Below, piece after piece: positions 44,645 to 54,641 of a stretch of 64,000 nucleotides of DNA. Location of the stretch: assembly GCF_011769525.1 (NCBI RefSeq), contig NZ_CP050440.1, forward strand, positions 6,759,501 through 6,823,500. Reading direction: 5' to 3'. Positions within the stretch are counted from its first letter, which is position 1; each line of letters starts with the position of its first letter. This stretch comes from Tolypothrix sp. PCC 7910. GTDB taxonomy: Bacteria; Cyanobacteriota; Cyanobacteriia; Cyanobacteriales; Nostocaceae. The notes under the pieces were generated by a model. That model worked only from the letters and a program-made list of their open reading frames with translations. It had not been told where the DNA came from and did no database searches. The position numbers were made by a program, and so were the translations under genes.

Positions 44645-45436
44645 TTATTCTTTTCTCTCATAACTCAGAACTGTTTGGGCTGCATTTATAGCAGTTGCGA
44701 TCGCATTCTCAATGGCAATATCTTTCTTGGGGAAGATAATATTTTCAGAAACAGTACGTTGAGCAACTACAGCGCACACAGCAGCAGCAGCAAATGGGTA
44801 AACTCCTGCCATCTTAAATAGTGTGCCGCATTCCATTTCATAGTTCAAGATATTTAGATGGCGATATTCTGCGGTAATTCCCTGTAGCGATCGCATTAAA
44901 TATGGATTGGCTGAATCCATGCGTTCTTGCCCTTCATAAAAGGTATCTACTGAAGCAGTAATTCCTAGATGATGCTCAAAGCCTAATTTTTGTGCCGCTT
45001 TGACTAAAGCGACTGTGAGAAAGGGATCGGCTGCGGCTGGATACTCGATAGGTGCAATATCATTAGCTGCACCTTGGCGACATAATGCTGCATTGCTAAT
45101 TACAATACTACCAACGGCTACATAAGGCTGAATAGAACCACAAGTACCAACGCGAATAATTTGCCGGATTCCTACCTGTACTAATTCATTAACTACAATA
45201 CTTAAGGAAGGTGCACCCATGCCACTAGTCGCTGATAAGATAGGGCAACCATTAGCTAAATATCCTAAATAACTATTCAGCCCCCGATTATCTGATAATA
45301 ATTTCACATTTTGCAAATGAGTTTGGGCGATGACAGATGCACGTTCTGGATCGCCAGATAATAGCGCTAATGTGGGTGGTTTTGCACCCAAATCCGCTTG
45401 TTCAAAGCCAATGTGGTAAAAGCGTTTACTGCACAT
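44645..45436 (-). CDS. Nucleoside phosphorylase (uridine phosphorylase-like)
   Basis: The product is a 263-residue cytoplasmic enzyme of the PNP/UDP phosphorylase family. Visible features are the phosphate-binding SGDPERA, ATSGMGAPS and IRVGTCGSI, then the base/ribose-binding region NYEMECGTLFKMAG. It cleaves nucleosides with phosphate in salvage. The MEC motif and length favour uridine phosphorylase over MTA phosphorylase, though the substrate is not fixed. It lies 48 bp downstream of the GH3-type gene on the same strand, so the two may be co-transcribed. Confidence 0.88.
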   Translation of the reverse strand: MCSKRFYHIGFEQADLGAKPPTLALLSGDPERASVIAQTHLQNVKLLSDNRGLNSYLGYLANGCPILSATSGMGAPSLSIVVNELVQVGIRQIIRVGTCGSIQPYVAVGSIVISNAALCRQGAANDIAPIEYPAAADPFLTVALVKAAQKLGFEHHLGITASVDTFYEGQERMDSANPYLMRSLQGITAEYRHLNILNYEMECGTLFKMAGVYPFAAAAVCAVVAQRTVSENIIFPKKDIAIENAIATAINAAQTVLSYERKE

Positions 45437-45484
45437 AAGGCAACAGAGTTTAGTTCAGAATCATCTTAAATAACTAAGTAATCA

Positions 45485-47020
45485 CTATGATGATGTTCTT
45501 TGCAATTCTTGTAAAAGTTCAGCGCTAATGGGCGATGTTGCTAAAATAGGATGCTTAATACCTCCCCAAATACTTCCGCTGCGGAGACGATGTAAAGCCA
45601 ATATCTCTGGAATTTGAGGAGAAATTATCACTTGGGGCGGTGCCAGTTGACCGAGCGATCGCGCCCGCTGATAATGATATGACTGTGATAACGCCTCATC
45701 TAGTTGTTGAGCAAGGATTTCTTTTGTGGTTGTTGCATAATCGAGTAGTAAAATATACTGTGCTGGCTCAGCAAAACTGACTAAGCTTTTAAAACAGCCT
45801 TCTGGTAAATTCATGCTATGCAAAGCATCATGGACAAAGTTGGATTGCAACTTCTCCCCCACCAAGTCGCTGACAGCTTGATGTCTTCCCAGAAACTCTA
45901 AACAGGGGGTTTGGCGATAGTAATGTGTCACCCGGATGCGATCGCCTATGCGATAACGATACAAACCGCCTTTCTGGGACAATATTATTGTGTATTTTTC
46001 TCCCTGTTGGAGTTCGTGTAAACGATACACCGAACCGTTATCATCCTCAAACTCAAAAAACACTTCATCCAAAACCGGAACATAACCCCCAGCAGCAATT
46101 AAGGGAATCGTCATCGGTGCTTCGGTGGCTAGCAGTCCCTTACCTTGAACTAATACCCCCGGAAACTGTGATCGCAACCCTTTAGCTTGATCGGCGGCGT
46201 TGGCGCTATCCCAACAAGAAATCAGCTTTAAATGTGGCCATAGTTGCGTCCAAGGTATTGGATTTACGCCCAAAATTTGCAGGCGATGTCTACGACGGGC
46301 TACGCCTACGCGTGATATTTTGTTGTGTAATTCTTGCCGTAATAATTCCTGATTTTCTTGGATGTATTTTAAATGCACTTGCAGGAAACTCGGACTCCAA
46401 ATCGAAATAATTTCTAATTTTTCTGCCTGTAATAAAGCTAACGCTAACTGATGTTTAAATTCTTGGGCATTCTGTAGGCGATTAAGGTTATTTGGTATTA
46501 CCAACCAAGGACGTAACAACCACCGTAACCAGCCATCTAAATAATCTAAATCGTCTTGTAAAGCTGAGGCATCTGTGACATTTAATTGCGGCGATATACA
46601 AGCGTAAATTTTGCCAGTAGTAAATCTAGGGCCGTTTTTTATTAAATCATCAGCCCAGACACAAAACATTTGATTAAATGAGCGTCGCAAAGACTGAGTG
46701 TAGGGAATCCATTTTATCGCCCCACTACTACCAGAGGTTTTTTCATAAAATAAAATCGGTTCGGTAGTTAAGGGTATTTGCTGACGCTTTTTATGCCCTA
46801 AAATCCAATGTTCCAATGCATCGTAATCAACAATAGGCACATCTTGCCAATCGGCTATAGAACGAATTTTTAAGGCTTTGCCATAGTCGCTAGCAATCAG
46901 GCGATCGCAAATCTCTTGCTGCACAGATAGCTGTGTTAACTCAGGATGGGCTAATGCTTGATCAAATCGCTTATAAGCATTTGCAAAAAGCTGCCCAAAC
47001 GCTTTAATAATGGGACGCAT
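45485..47020 (-). CDS. GH3-family acyl-adenylate/amide synthetase
   Basis: The product has 511 residues, full length for the GH3 (auxin-responsive) family. The ATP-binding motif is EKTSGSSGAIKWIPYT near 92-107; a further conserved block LYRYRIGDRIRV (about 350) and FLGRHQAVSDLVGEKL follow as in plant GH3 enzymes. Plant GH3 proteins conjugate amino acids to jasmonate or auxin; bacterial members are poorly known and presumably adenylate a carboxylic acid. It is cytoplasmic, with no signal. It is followed by the nucleoside phosphorylase gene. Confidence 0.9.
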   Translation of the reverse strand: MRPIIKAFGQLFANAYKRFDQALAHPELTQLSVQQEICDRLIASDYGKALKIRSIADWQDVPIVDYDALEHWILGHKKRQQIPLTTEPILFYEKTSGSSGAIKWIPYTQSLRRSFNQMFCVWADDLIKNGPRFTTGKIYACISPQLNVTDASALQDDLDYLDGWLRWLLRPWLVIPNNLNRLQNAQEFKHQLALALLQAEKLEIISIWSPSFLQVHLKYIQENQELLRQELHNKISRVGVARRRHRLQILGVNPIPWTQLWPHLKLISCWDSANAADQAKGLRSQFPGVLVQGKGLLATEAPMTIPLIAAGGYVPVLDEVFFEFEDDNGSVYRLHELQQGEKYTIILSQKGGLYRYRIGDRIRVTHYYRQTPCLEFLGRHQAVSDLVGEKLQSNFVHDALHSMNLPEGCFKSLVSFAEPAQYILLLDYATTTKEILAQQLDEALSQSYHYQRARSLGQLAPPQVIISPQIPEILALHRLRSGSIWGGIKHPILATSPISAELLQELQRTSS

Positions 47021-47204
47021 AATAAAAATTAAAAATATAATAATTAACTCAATATTAGCGTATAAATAACTGCCTGTATCTAGCTCAAAGCAATTATTGT
47101 AAGTTTCATCGAGGCTGTGATCTACTAACTATTAATTCTTTTAACCTTGGTTTTTTAACCATATTAATTAAGAGTTAAGTAAATATTTTAAGTAAATCTT
47201 AAGT

Positions 47205-47259
47205 AGGGGAGCCACTGCGTTGCAAAGGTTCCACGCGTTATAGCAGGTGGCGTTGTGTT
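47205..47259. repeat. GGGGAGCCACT/GTGGCGTTGTG repeat
   Basis: A diverged member of the family at 5949, same orientation, in the TpsB leader region. Confidence 0.65.
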
Positions 47260-47569
47260 ACTGCTATGAAAGGATTTGACGCTTAGAAACAACCTCTAAA
47301 CATTAAAAGCAAATCTAATATTCTGGATAAGTATTTAAACTCTCGCTAAAACAGCAAGATATATGTTTATATCTATGGAAATAAAACCAAATTGTTCAAA
47401 TAAAAAATATAAGATTATTGTGCATCAATCTTAAGGAATAAATGTATAATCACAGTAAATGAGTCATCGATTCATATTTTTATTTCGTAGTTGCCTAAAT
47501 TTTTGTTAATTAGTGCAATAGATTACCTCAACCTTCATGCAACGCCATAATTTTTTTCAATTTGTTGGC

Positions 47570-47686
47570 TTAGTAGTCGCTACATTCACTCAATATATTT
47601 GGTAACAAAACAGCAATGTGAGTAGTGCGACCGCTCAGGTAATGTCCTCGCATAAAGAGCAATTCAAGTTGCTGAGATGGCGACAT
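47570..47686 (-). CDS. Candidate 38-residue ORF with ribosome site
   Basis: ATG at 47686 has AAAGGA seven bases upstream, a proper Shine-Dalgarno. The 38-codon frame begins MSPSQQLELLFMRGHYLSG and ends at 47570. No homology is recognised and the peptide has no lysine. It is divergent from TpsB. It may be real or a chance site. Confidence 0.35.
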   Translation of the reverse strand: MSPSQQLELLFMRGHYLSGRTTHIAVLLPNILSECSDY

Positions 47687-47762
47687 TATCAATTCCTTTA
47701 AGCAAAATTGCTGACTAAATATTTGAGAACGCAGACAATACCAAATAAGCTCAGAGACATTG

Positions 47763-49517
47763 ATGAACTTAAAATTGGCAACAGAAAATATAATTGGCAT
47801 GAGAAATTATGCGATCGCAAAAAATATTCTATTTGCCTTCTGGCTGTTAATGTCACCCGCGATCGCTCAAACCTCTCCCATCCCTACACAAACCAAACCA
47901 AACCCCAATATTGAAAGGTTTCCCCAACCTTTACCAATACCGCAACCGCTTCCACCCAGCCAAGAACAACCAACTATTCCAGTACCAGCGCCTACACCAA
48001 CACCAGAACAGCCAAATATTCCTATACCCGTCAGTAAAATTGAAGTTGTCGGTAGTACCATTCTTCGGGATCAGGAAATTACCTCCATTACCAAACCTTT
48101 AGAAGGACGTTCAATAACTCTCAAAGACATCCAAAGTATTGCAGACAGTATCACTCAGCTTTACTTAAATCGAGGTTATTTAACATCTAGAGCAATTGTT
48201 GCTGAACAAACAATTACTGACGGTGTAGTAAAAATTCAAGTTATCGAAGGTTCTCTGGAAAAAATAGAAATCAAAGGAACTCGTAGCCTGAATCCTGGGT
48301 ATGTGCGTAGTCGTGTGAACTTAGCAGTCGGAAAACCCCTCAGAGTCAATAAAATCGAGGAGCAACTACAACTACTCAAACAAGATCCTTTATTTACTAG
48401 TGTAGAAGCTATTCTTACACCAGGAACTAATGTAGGGCAAAGTATCTTGACAGTCCGAGTTCAAGAAGCCAATACCATTAGTGGGAATATCGGAGTAGAT
48501 AACTACTCATCTGCGGCTGTAGGTTCCCCACGTTTTGGAGGTGCAATTAGCGATCGCAACGTTAGCGGTTTAGGTGATGAATTCAGCGCTTCCTATTATC
48601 GTTCAATCACTGGCGGTTCCAATTCCTTGGACTTCAGCTATCGATTACCAGCCAATGCCATGAATGGCGCAGTGCAACTACGCTATTCTCTCAGCGATAG
48701 TAAAATTACTCAAGCTCCATTTTCCGAGTTAAATATTACAGGCGATAACCAGTTGTATGAAATCAGCTATCGTCAACCGTTGGTGAGAACACCGCGTGAG
48801 GAATTTGCTTTATCTTTAGGATTTGCATTGCAGAATGGGCGCAATACCTATATCTTTAACGGCATCCGGATGCCTATAGGTACGGGTTCTGATAGCGAAG
48901 GTAAGACTAGAACCAGGGTGCTGAAGTTCGGGCAAGATTATATTAAACGCGATGTAGAAGGTGCGTGGGCATTGCGATCGCAATTTAGTTTTGGCTTAGA
49001 TCTATTCGATGCCACTATTAACTCTGATTCTATACCCGATGGTAGTTTCTTTAGCTGGTTAGGACAAATTCAGCGAGTCCAACGCTTAGGGAGAGACAAC
49101 TTACTCATTGCCCAAGCTGATATTCAACTTACACCAGACAGCTTGCTATCTGCACAACAATTTTCCCTTGGTGGCGGACAATCTCTGCGTGGTTATCGCC
49201 AAAACGCCCGTACAGGAGACAATGGTTTTCGCATATCCCTAGAAGACAGGATAGCAATTTTACGCGATCACGCCGGATTACCAAACCTGCAACTAGCACC
49301 CTTTATCGATATGGGCGCTGTGTGGAACGCCGCCAACAATCCCAATCAGCTACCAAATCAAACCTTTTTAGCATCTGCAGGCTTAGGGTTACTGTGGGAA
49401 CCAATACCCCGCCTACTCATGCGCTGTGATTATGCATTTCCCTTCATAGATTTAAGCGATCGTACTCAGGATATGCAAGACCAAGGTTTTAGCTTTAGTG
49501 TCAACTACAGTTTTTAA
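47763..49517 (+). CDS. Two-partner secretion outer-membrane transporter (TpsB, ShlB/FhaC type)
   Basis: The product has 584 residues from ATG 47763; an alternative ATG at 47799 gives a more classical signal peptide ending MSPAIAQT. After a Pro-rich linker (about 45-85, many PQPLP/PTP units) come POTRA domains (SKIEVVGSTILRDQEI and LEKIEIKGTRSLNPGYV) and a C-terminal beta-barrel of about 340 residues. The barrel carries LGGGQSLRGYRQN, the conserved loop motif of this family, and ends FSFSVNYSF with the terminal Phe expected for outer-membrane insertion. It should export the TpsA protein encoded 146 bp downstream. Confidence 0.93.
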   Translation: MNLKLATENIIGMRNYAIAKNILFAFWLLMSPAIAQTSPIPTQTKPNPNIERFPQPLPIPQPLPPSQEQPTIPVPAPTPTPEQPNIPIPVSKIEVVGSTILRDQEITSITKPLEGRSITLKDIQSIADSITQLYLNRGYLTSRAIVAEQTITDGVVKIQVIEGSLEKIEIKGTRSLNPGYVRSRVNLAVGKPLRVNKIEEQLQLLKQDPLFTSVEAILTPGTNVGQSILTVRVQEANTISGNIGVDNYSSAAVGSPRFGGAISDRNVSGLGDEFSASYYRSITGGSNSLDFSYRLPANAMNGAVQLRYSLSDSKITQAPFSELNITGDNQLYEISYRQPLVRTPREEFALSLGFALQNGRNTYIFNGIRMPIGTGSDSEGKTRTRVLKFGQDYIKRDVEGAWALRSQFSFGLDLFDATINSDSIPDGSFFSWLGQIQRVQRLGRDNLLIAQADIQLTPDSLLSAQQFSLGGGQSLRGYRQNARTGDNGFRISLEDRIAILRDHAGLPNLQLAPFIDMGAVWNAANNPNQLPNQTFLASAGLGLLWEPIPRLLMRCDYAFPFIDLSDRTQDMQDQGFSFSVNYSF

Positions 49518-49663
49518 CCTCACTTTTCTGAAATTACTGGAGTCAGTAAATAACAGCTAAATCAACGCCATTCTCTCTACAAAACGCTGATGTGTTGGTT
49601 TAGCCTCTCCTCGACAACCATATATTTACCTAACTTCGCCACAATCAAAGTAGGAGTCCTAAA

Positions 49664-52600
49664 ATGTCACAAATTATCTTGGGAAAATCAACTAACAAAC
49701 AATATCAATTTATCCAAATAACAACTCTATGGGCTGTGAAAAATTACAAATCTTATCTATTCCTCTATATCCTCTGCGCCCTCTGTGGTTCGTTTTTTGT
49801 AGATGGAATCATCAATCAAGCTATAGGCGAAATCACACCAAATTCTGGCGATACCAATACAGTAATTAATCAAACGGATAACACTATTAATATTGAAGGT
49901 GGCACTAAAACAGGTTCAAATCTCTTCCACAGCTTTGATAAATTTGGACTCAATAAAGGTCAAATCGCTAACTTTACTTCCGACTCTTCTATTCAAAATA
50001 TTTTCGGTCGAGTGACTAGTGGTGAAGCTTCAATAATTAACGGCTTAATTCAAGTTACAGGTGGCAAATCCAACCTATTTTTAATGAATCCTGCTGGTAT
50101 TATTTTTGGTTCGAGTGCTAGCTTGAATGTTCCCGCAGCATTTACAGCTACTACAGCTAATGGTATTAGGTTAAATAATCAATGGTTGAATGCAGTTGGT
50201 ACAAATAATTATAGTAATTTCACAGGCAATCCTGATGCTTTTGCTTTCACACAATCAGGAGGAGGAATTATTAACAATAGTAATTTAATTGTTGCTTCCG
50301 GGCAAAACTTAACCTTATTAGGCGGCACAGTAATTAGTACAGGAAGAATAGAAGCAGCAGGAGGTCTAGTCAATATTTCTGCTGTACAAGGAGAAAAATT
50401 AGTTCAAATTTCTCAAGAAGGAAATTTGTTAAGTTTGGGTTTACCTGTAGATACAAAATCAGCAATTAATCCTTTGCCTTTTACGCCATTGTCATTACCT
50501 GCTTTACTTACTGGTGGAGGCTTAAAGTTAGCGGCTACTGTCGCTGTCGATCCAAGTGGAAATGTGAAGCTCAAGGATTCTGAATCTATACAAGTAGGAG
50601 AAACAAGAATAAATCCTAGTGATTTGAAAGTAGATGCTAATGGTATTTTAAGATATGTAGATTCTGATGCGCCTGTAGGTAATGGCAATATTGCAATCGA
50701 GCCTCTCGGAATTAATGTCAATAATGGTGAAGTAAAAGCCTTTAACTCTAATACGCAAATCCAAAATGGAGATGTATTAGTAACTTCTTTATATGGAAAA
50801 AATGCCACTTTAGCAGCAGACAATAACTTTATTTTTGAACCTGGTCTATTTTTTAACGAATTAACCACATCTAGCGATTTAAATATAATCGCTCAAAATA
50901 GAGTCAAAATTAGCGATGCTATTGACGATCCACAAAACACTATTAAACGAGTTGTGCAGGTAGGAGGCAATTTAAAAATCCAAGGTAATCAAGCAATTGA
51001 TATAGAATTTAGTAGCAAACCAGACTCGATTCTACAAACTGGTAGAGATTTAAGTTTAATTAGTGATGGCAAGATTATTGGTAATGCTCGTTTTGCTACC
51101 GGGGGAGATTTCTCTATTCTTAACCTATCTGGTGGTACAGGAAATTTAACCTTTGGAACGTCAAACGGCACACCTTCATATCCAATAATTAGTTCAAATG
51201 GTGATGTTAATCTTGGCAATTATACAGGCCCTTCCCTAAAGGTAGAAGCTAGAGGCAGTATCTTTGCTGAGAACATCACAATTAACGATAAAAATAGTTC
51301 TTTACAGGGGACAGATCCAGATATTTCGGTTTTAGCTAGCAGCCCATCATTAATATTACGCGCTGGCTTGCATCAATTGCGTAATAGCCCCAATGATTCA
51401 TCAGAAACACCAGCCACATCGCCAGGAAGCATTACTGTGAATGGTGATATTAACATGAAATTACCAGATGAGCAAAATCGCAACTTTGGCCCTGTGATTC
51501 TGTCTGCAAAAGGCGACATCAATGTCAAAGGAAATATTGCCGATCAAAACTTATCTTCTGGTGATAGAGGTAGCCCAGTTATATTAAATTCATCACAGGG
51601 TAACATCACAGTTGGAGATATTAAAGCTGGAAATCCTATGTTGGTGAGTGAGGGGAATATTACCGCCAAGAATATTCTGGGTGGAGCTATACTTAGTCAA
51701 ACATTTGAGCAAAACTCAAATATAGGATTTTTATTTTCTAGAACAGGCAATATTGTCTTAGATACCATCTTCATTAGGTCAGGAAGTATCGATATTAGTG
51801 CTGGTGGTATTTTTCAAGCTAAAGAAGCGATCGCTACTGATTCCCAATTTAGTGGCCCTAGTAATGTTCCAGTTAGCGTTTTAGCAGCACGTCACATCAA
51901 TATTCAGCACGGGAATAACAATTTTGAGCAAGGGATTGGTGTGGAAAGAGATCAGTCAGGAAATCCAATTTACAGACTTGTCGAAAAGGATCAGTCAGGA
52001 AATCCAATTTACAAACCGGGTGGTAGACAAGTTTTCTTCCGAGGTTATTCCTTCTCCTCAGACCCAGATGTATTATTCAGAGATAAAAATGGCAATTTAG
52101 TAGTTGTTCCAAAACCTGATGGTCAAAGTGATAGTACAGTTTTTGGCAGTAATCAGGCTGTTTTTGTTGATGAAAATGAACAGTTTGTCTCATATAGACC
52201 TATAACTGTTAACACTGTGGAATTTAATCCTTCTACAAATGCTAGCTATACTCGCGGATTAATTATTCTTCAACAAGGACAGAACGCACAACTTACTGGT
52301 GTCTATCAAGATACACGACTTGGGTCTAGCAACGGTATTAGTGTAGTTACTGCACCTCCTGTTGTGACTAATCCTGTTGTGACTAATCCTGTTGTGACTA
52401 ATCCTGTTGTGACTAATCCAAATAGTGGTACTAACTCTCCTAGCAGTAATAATAACGGCGTAGCTGGCTCTGTTGACACACAAAGCCAGTTGATTAATCA
52501 AAATTCCCCAAATGGGCCTTGTCAAGCTATAAATCAAAGCCTGAATTTAGGTCAAAAGCTAAAACAACCACGCGGAATATCTAGAGATATTCCGGATTTA

Positions 52601-52741
52601 GGTACTGCAAATACTTGTGAAGGCTCAACTGAAGGTAATATTCTGCGGATTATTCCAGATAATCGAATCCAACCTATGCCGATTAATTTAAATCCTGTAT
52701 CTCAATTAGAAATTAATCGTAGCCAGAAAATAGATTTCTAG
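49664..52741 (+). CDS. Two-partner secretion exoprotein (TpsA, filamentous haemagglutinin type)
   Basis: The product has 1025 residues. A long extended signal segment (about 25-50) is followed by the TPS domain (about 55-190) with NLFHSFDKFGLNKG, SGEASIINGLIQV and NPAGIIFGSSA, which is recognised by the TpsB POTRA domains. The rest is a beta-helix-like repeat-poor region ending in a Cys-containing tail. Two internal repeats occur: DQSGNPIY twice (about 763-785) and four copies of VVTNP (about 903-922). AGGAG lies nine bases before the ATG. It is probably a surface adhesin or secreted filament; its partner is the preceding gene. Confidence 0.92.
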   Translation: MSQIILGKSTNKQYQFIQITTLWAVKNYKSYLFLYILCALCGSFFVDGIINQAIGEITPNSGDTNTVINQTDNTINIEGGTKTGSNLFHSFDKFGLNKGQIANFTSDSSIQNIFGRVTSGEASIINGLIQVTGGKSNLFLMNPAGIIFGSSASLNVPAAFTATTANGIRLNNQWLNAVGTNNYSNFTGNPDAFAFTQSGGGIINNSNLIVASGQNLTLLGGTVISTGRIEAAGGLVNISAVQGEKLVQISQEGNLLSLGLPVDTKSAINPLPFTPLSLPALLTGGGLKLAATVAVDPSGNVKLKDSESIQVGETRINPSDLKVDANGILRYVDSDAPVGNGNIAIEPLGINVNNGEVKAFNSNTQIQNGDVLVTSLYGKNATLAADNNFIFEPGLFFNELTTSSDLNIIAQNRVKISDAIDDPQNTIKRVVQVGGNLKIQGNQAIDIEFSSKPDSILQTGRDLSLISDGKIIGNARFATGGDFSILNLSGGTGNLTFGTSNGTPSYPIISSNGDVNLGNYTGPSLKVEARGSIFAENITINDKNSSLQGTDPDISVLASSPSLILRAGLHQLRNSPNDSSETPATSPGSITVNGDINMKLPDEQNRNFGPVILSAKGDINVKGNIADQNLSSGDRGSPVILNSSQGNITVGDIKAGNPMLVSEGNITAKNILGGAILSQTFEQNSNIGFLFSRTGNIVLDTIFIRSGSIDISAGGIFQAKEAIATDSQFSGPSNVPVSVLAARHINIQHGNNNFEQGIGVERDQSGNPIYRLVEKDQSGNPIYKPGGRQVFFRGYSFSSDPDVLFRDKNGNLVVVPKPDGQSDSTVFGSNQAVFVDENEQFVSYRPITVNTVEFNPSTNASYTRGLIILQQGQNAQLTGVYQDTRLGSSNGISVVTAPPVVTNPVVTNPVVTNPVVTNPNSGTNSPSSNNNGVAGSVDTQSQLINQNSPNGPCQAINQSLNLGQKLKQPRGISRDIPDLGTANTCEGSTEGNILRIIPDNRIQPMPINLNPVSQLEINRSQKIDF
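52365..52420 (+). repeat. 15-bp coding tandem repeat (VVTNP)
   Basis: GTTGTGACTAATCCT is repeated four times in the TpsA gene (the last unit ends in CCA), giving a Val-Val-Thr-Asn-Pro linker. Identical codons in all units make slippage likely. Confidence 0.9.
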
Positions 52742-52882
52742 GCAGATTTAAAACTTAAGATTTCTTATGCAGATGTGGTAGATAATTATATCGCGAGTGT
52801 AGAGGCACGGGCAATGCCGTGCCTTTACGGGTGTACCTTAATAGTCCGGAAAATGCCATAAGTATTGCAGCTAAATATACTT

Positions 52883-53008
52883 ATGACTTACACAAAATTC
52901 ACGGAATTACGTCATTACGAGTGTAGCGACGTAATCGCCTAAAATTATGGTATTGCTTCCCTACACTACGTTTCGGTCGCAATGACGAATTTTGCTTGCG
53001 TAAGTCCT
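52883..53008. repeat. Element ending TTGCGTAAGTCCT with nested REP-like palindrome
   Basis: The right end is GAATTTTGCTTGCGTAAGTCCT; the left end ATGACTTACACAAAATTC is its diverged inverse. Inside, GTCATTACGAGTGTAGCGA pairs imperfectly with TCGGTCGCAATGAC. It fills the gap between the convergent TpsA and acyltransferase genes. Confidence 0.7.
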
Positions 53009-53012
53009 GATA

Positions 53013-54404
53013 CTATATTAAGCGGTCTAATTCAGCTTTTAAATCCTTTGTTAACTGACTTACAGCTTGTCTAGTTGCTTGGCGATCGCCTTGGGAATTG
53101 AAATAGCGATCGCTTACCGAAATTGGTTCACCGATAGTGATTTGGGCTTTTCGCCATCCTAATCGCGGACGAGCAGGCATTTTTTTGCGATCGCCAATTC
53201 GAGATAGCATATCGAAGATGACTAATAATGTTTCCGCAAATCGTTCCGCAGTTGGCTGTTCTTTAATATAGCTAGCGGTAACAGCAACAAAACTTTCTAC
53301 TAAGCGCATATGTCGCATCCGCAAATCTGCTTCCTCAGCAATCCAATCAGCTAATCCTCGTTTGAAGGGTGGTAAAGCATGAATATCAGCTATATCTTCC
53401 CGGTAAATATAACTCCAGCCTACCTCTTCCAAGCGGCGACAGCGATCAATAAAATTTCCCTGTGACTGAATATTAAAATATTGCTCAGTTACTTTTAAAC
53501 CAGTATCCATGAGGCGATGTAATCGCTCAATTATTTCTAGTTCCGGTGCATCTGGCAAATTTTGATGATAGAAACGGCGATAAAACTCTTCCATCTCGGA
53601 AATCACATATTCCGCTAGGCGACAGAGACGTTGATAGTCAATTTCTTGTGGTTGATCGCTACTCAATTGATCGACTGACTGCACTGACAAACCACTATCA
53701 ATTTCCAATTTTCTCAACAGCCGATGCAGTTTTGCCCAAGGTGGATTCATGAAGCGATACTGAAGAGAAACCGGGACAATAAAAACAGTCTGGGAACGTT
53801 GGGCTTTGAGTAAATCTTCTACACACCAAAACCCTAATTGCGCCACACCAGGTTCTAAGGGGCTAACAATCTCGCTATGACCATTATTTCCGCCTTCCGG
53901 TGCAACTGCGATCGGTATTTTGCTATTAATAAACAACTCCCGTGCTGTTTGGATAGCTTGTCTATCTAATCGCCTACCCCGACGAATTGGCAAACCTCCC
54001 ATGCGCGAAAAAAACCAACCCAACCAGTCCCCAGCCCACAAAGTCATACCGCGATCATAAAGAAAGTGGGAGTGGACGGGGTATTGCAACGCTATCCCTT
54101 TCTCTTTCGCAACCTTGGGTACAATCCGAGACAATAAATACAACATACACAGAGGATCGTCTACCTCTGGATGTCGAAACGCCAACAAAAAGCGAACTTT
54201 ACCAGCTTGAAACTGTTGATAAAGCTGGGCTAACACCTCAGCATTTTTAGCTTCAATCTCAACAATACCCGCAACTAACCAGGGGCGAGTCCGAAACCTC
54301 AGAAAAAATGGTAAAAACCACTGAGCAATCTGGAGGACAATGGGGTTCAAGCTTTGGGGGATAAATTTAAGCGGTGGTTGAACAGATTGAATCGATTTAG
54401 GCAA
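53013..54404 (-). CDS. 1-acyl-glycerol-3-phosphate acyltransferase-like (PlsC domain)
   Basis: The product has 463 residues, longer than a bare PlsC. The N-terminal acyltransferase domain (about 60-250) shows the His/Asp catalytic pair in FRHPEVDDP and the block VAPEGGNNGHS. The C-terminal 200 residues are helical and unassigned. It would acylate a glycerolipid intermediate at the membrane. The start is TTG at 54404 with GGAGG five bases upstream; no ATG is nearby. It is convergent with TpsA and divergent from the nuclease gene. Confidence 0.85.
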   Translation of the reverse strand: MPKSIQSVQPPLKFIPQSLNPIVLQIAQWFLPFFLRFRTRPWLVAGIVEIEAKNAEVLAQLYQQFQAGKVRFLLAFRHPEVDDPLCMLYLLSRIVPKVAKEKGIALQYPVHSHFLYDRGMTLWAGDWLGWFFSRMGGLPIRRGRRLDRQAIQTARELFINSKIPIAVAPEGGNNGHSEIVSPLEPGVAQLGFWCVEDLLKAQRSQTVFIVPVSLQYRFMNPPWAKLHRLLRKLEIDSGLSVQSVDQLSSDQPQEIDYQRLCRLAEYVISEMEEFYRRFYHQNLPDAPELEIIERLHRLMDTGLKVTEQYFNIQSQGNFIDRCRRLEEVGWSYIYREDIADIHALPPFKRGLADWIAEEADLRMRHMRLVESFVAVTASYIKEQPTAERFAETLLVIFDMLSRIGDRKKMPARPRLGWRKAQITIGEPISVSDRYFNSQGDRQATRQAVSQLTKDLKAELDRLI

Positions 54405-54641
54405 TTTACCCTCCAGAGTTTGCCTTGAGGAACAGTGCGATCATAGAAAATTGCGATCGCTTCCTCGATTCTGACACTTTTTCCCTTGAGCGGAGACTAT
54501 CAATCAGAAAAAGCGTTTTGTCATTTTTACCGAACTATTCTGTCAAAAATCCACTTTTTGACGATTTTTTTGCTGTCAAGGTTATCTTGGCTTCATTTCT
54601 GGGAACAATACAACTGTTGTTCATCAGAAAATTCATTAGTA

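Larger units (their letters stand above)
47021..47762. other. Divergent intergenic region upstream of TpsB
   Basis: About 740 bp. It includes a GGGGAGCCACT...GGTGGCGTTGTG repeat (47205-47259) and one candidate small minus-strand ORF (47570-47686). Otherwise it is AT-rich and without recognisable content. Confidence 0.5.

Noticed and set aside
54486-54641. N-terminal extension of the PD-(D/E)XK protein
   Set aside because: Low coding quality (Cys, Phe, Trp-rich); the family starts near the ATG at 54642.
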